NCBI GenBank assembly: GCA_005883695.1
Contig: VBBV01000037.1
Span: 1-13,698, forward strand
Direction of reading: 5' to 3'
DNA from: Candidatus Bathyarchaeota archaeon
GTDB lineage: Archaea; Thermoproteota; Bathyarchaeia; 40CM-2-53-6
DNA: 13,698 nt
In this document: positions 12,937 through 13,698 of the stretch, in pieces
Numbering within the stretch: position 1 is the first letter of the stretch
How the letters are laid out: every line of letters starts with the position of its first letter
Position numbers and translations under genes: made by a program
The notes under the pieces: generated by a model
Seen by the model: the letters and a program-made list of their open reading frames with translations, nothing else
Database searches by the model: none
Told to the model about the DNA's origin: nothing

Positions 12937-13119
12937 ATGGTCGTGATAGCAGGCGCGCTAATGATCCTGCCAGCGTATCTGAACTACGAGCTGTTCCACC
13001 GACTCAACCTCGACATCACAGTCTCAATGTCGATCAGCCTAACATCATTCGCCCTCGGAATACTCATCTTCATCCTCGTCGTAGGCAAGGAAAGGATAGA
13101 GGAACCGAAGAAACAATAA
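12937..13119 (+). CDS. Tiny two-pass membrane protein
   Basis: A 60-residue protein with two hydrophobic stretches (about 2-16 and 30-50), a short loop (NYELFHRLNLDITVS) and a charged tail (GKERIEEPKKQ). No family is recognised. The frame is open without a stop from 12826, and the upstream codons (ending TEIHDILRGI) would form a sensible amphipathic lead into the first membrane segment. No ATG, GTG or TTG occurs there, so the ATG at 12937 is the first usable start. It lies between trmI and the flavoprotein gene, all on one strand. Function unknown. Confidence 0.55.
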   Translation: MVVIAGALMILPAYLNYELFHRLNLDITVSMSISLTSFALGILIFILVVGKERIEEPKKQ

Positions 13120-13160
13120 TCGCACCGCAAGACTCGCAATATCGATTCTCGGTCAACATC

Positions 13161-13166
13161 CTTATC
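13161..13166 (+). promoter_or_regulatory. TATA-like box of the flavoprotein gene
   Basis: CTTATC is centred about 30 bp upstream of the ATG at 13194, again the spacing of a leaderless archaeal transcript. Confidence 0.35.
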
Positions 13167-13193
13167 TGCGTCCCGAGTTCCGGAACGCCAAGC

Positions 13194-13698
13194 ATGAAGC
13201 AGTATGATCTCATCATAATTGGTACAGGATCGGCGATGAACATCGTCGACCCGATGATACAGGAAAATCCGAACATTCGGATCGCGGTCATCGACAAGGA
13301 CGAGCCTGGAGGCATCTGCCTGACCCGTGGCTGTATCCCCTCGAAAATACTGTTGTACCCTGCAGAACTGGTGAGAACTATTGAGAAAGCGCGAGACCTA
13401 GGCGTCGACGCAAGGATCGCTAGTATCAATTTTCATATGGTTATGGAGCGGATGCGGACCCTCATCAACAATGACATTGACCAGATAAGAGAGGGTTTGT
13501 CCAGCTCGAAGAACATTGACTACTACCACGCTCCCGCAGAGTTCGTCTCGCCATACACCATGAGAGTTGATGGCGCCGAGATTACGTCCAAGATGATATT
13601 CCTGTGTATCGGGTCAAAGATTAACATCCCACCGATCAAAGGACTTGACAAGGTCAAGTACCACACGAGCGACACGGTCCTCAAACTAACAAAGCTAC
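13194..13698 (+). CDS. FAD-dependent disulfide reductase, mycothione reductase-like, 5' part
   Basis: The first 168 residues of a class I pyridine-nucleotide disulfide oxidoreductase; the gene continues past the right edge (full members have about 450-470 residues). The FAD-binding strand and loop is YDLIIIGTGSAMNIVD at 4-19, and the redox-active pair is in GGICLTRGCIPSKILLYPAE, a CxxxxC motif. Near the edge, YHTSDTVLKL resembles the corresponding part of mycothione reductase. The first loop reads GTGSAMN and lacks the third glycine of dihydrolipoamide dehydrogenases (GxGxxG); mycothione reductases also have GTGSGNS-type loops, so the closest known type is probably that branch. Archaea are not known to make mycothiol, so the substrate may be another thiol or lipoamide. 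Annotation as dihydrolipoyl dehydrogenase is the main alternative. Confidence 0.85.
   Translation, partial: MKQYDLIIIGTGSAMNIVDPMIQENPNIRIAVIDKDEPGGICLTRGCIPSKILLYPAELVRTIEKARDLGVDARIASINFHMVMERMRTLINNDIDQIREGLSSSKNIDYYHAPAEFVSPYTMRVDGAEITSKMIFLCIGSKINIPPIKGLDKVKYHTSDTVLKLTKL

Overview
The window reads as a piece of an archaeal chromosome. The evidence is an archaeal-type RadA recombinase with its N-terminal helix-hairpin-helix domain, a TrmI-type tRNA m1A methyltransferase, Mut7-C, AMMECR1 and MJ1255-type glycosyltransferase genes, and TATA-like boxes about 25-35 bp upstream of several start codons with little or no leader. The protein set fits a TACK/Thermoproteota lineage (Nitrososphaeria- or Bathyarchaeia-like), but that placement is an inference from protein flavour. 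About half of the start codons look like TTG. No rRNA, tRNA, CRISPR array or insertion sequence was recognised.

Layout, left to right. (1) 1-398, minus: the beginning of a FlgO/TolB-N-type domain protein that runs off the left edge. (2) 596-1126, plus: a GNAT acetyltransferase. (3) 1127-1862: a 736-bp non-coding stretch with hairpins and two copies of a composite repeat element. (4) 1863-4889, minus: three consecutive genes for two-pass membrane proteins. Two of them carry very long Pro/Ser/Gly-rich, probably disordered tails, and the first two overlap by one base. They diverge from (5) radA (5075-6079), whose 3' end overlaps a small gene with a duplicated RGYxKAL motif. (6) 6493-6906, minus: a small membrane protein. 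(7) 6949-11691, plus: a tightly packed run of a CBS/zinc-ribbon protein, dihydroorotase, Mut7-C nuclease, AMMECR1 protein, MJ1255-type glycosyltransferase and a membrane-anchored PH-like protein, most overlapping by a few bases. (8) 11692-12042: a non-coding stretch with a third copy of the repeat element, on the opposite strand. (9) 12043-13698, plus: trmI, a tiny two-pass membrane protein, and the first third of a flavoprotein disulfide reductase resembling mycothione reductase, cut by the right edge.

How the parts may work together. The 6949-9974 block has the spacing of one operon that links a nucleotide-sensing CBS protein, pyrimidine synthesis and an RNA-cleaving PIN-like nuclease; the links beyond co-transcription are inference. 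RadA is probably expressed from its own TATA-driven, near-leaderless promoter, with the GYxKAL protein translated from the same message. The strongest candidates for something undescribed are the radA-divergent cluster of two-pass proteins with proline-rich tails and the composite intergenic repeat (hairpin head plus purine-rich tandem tail) found at both ends of the window.
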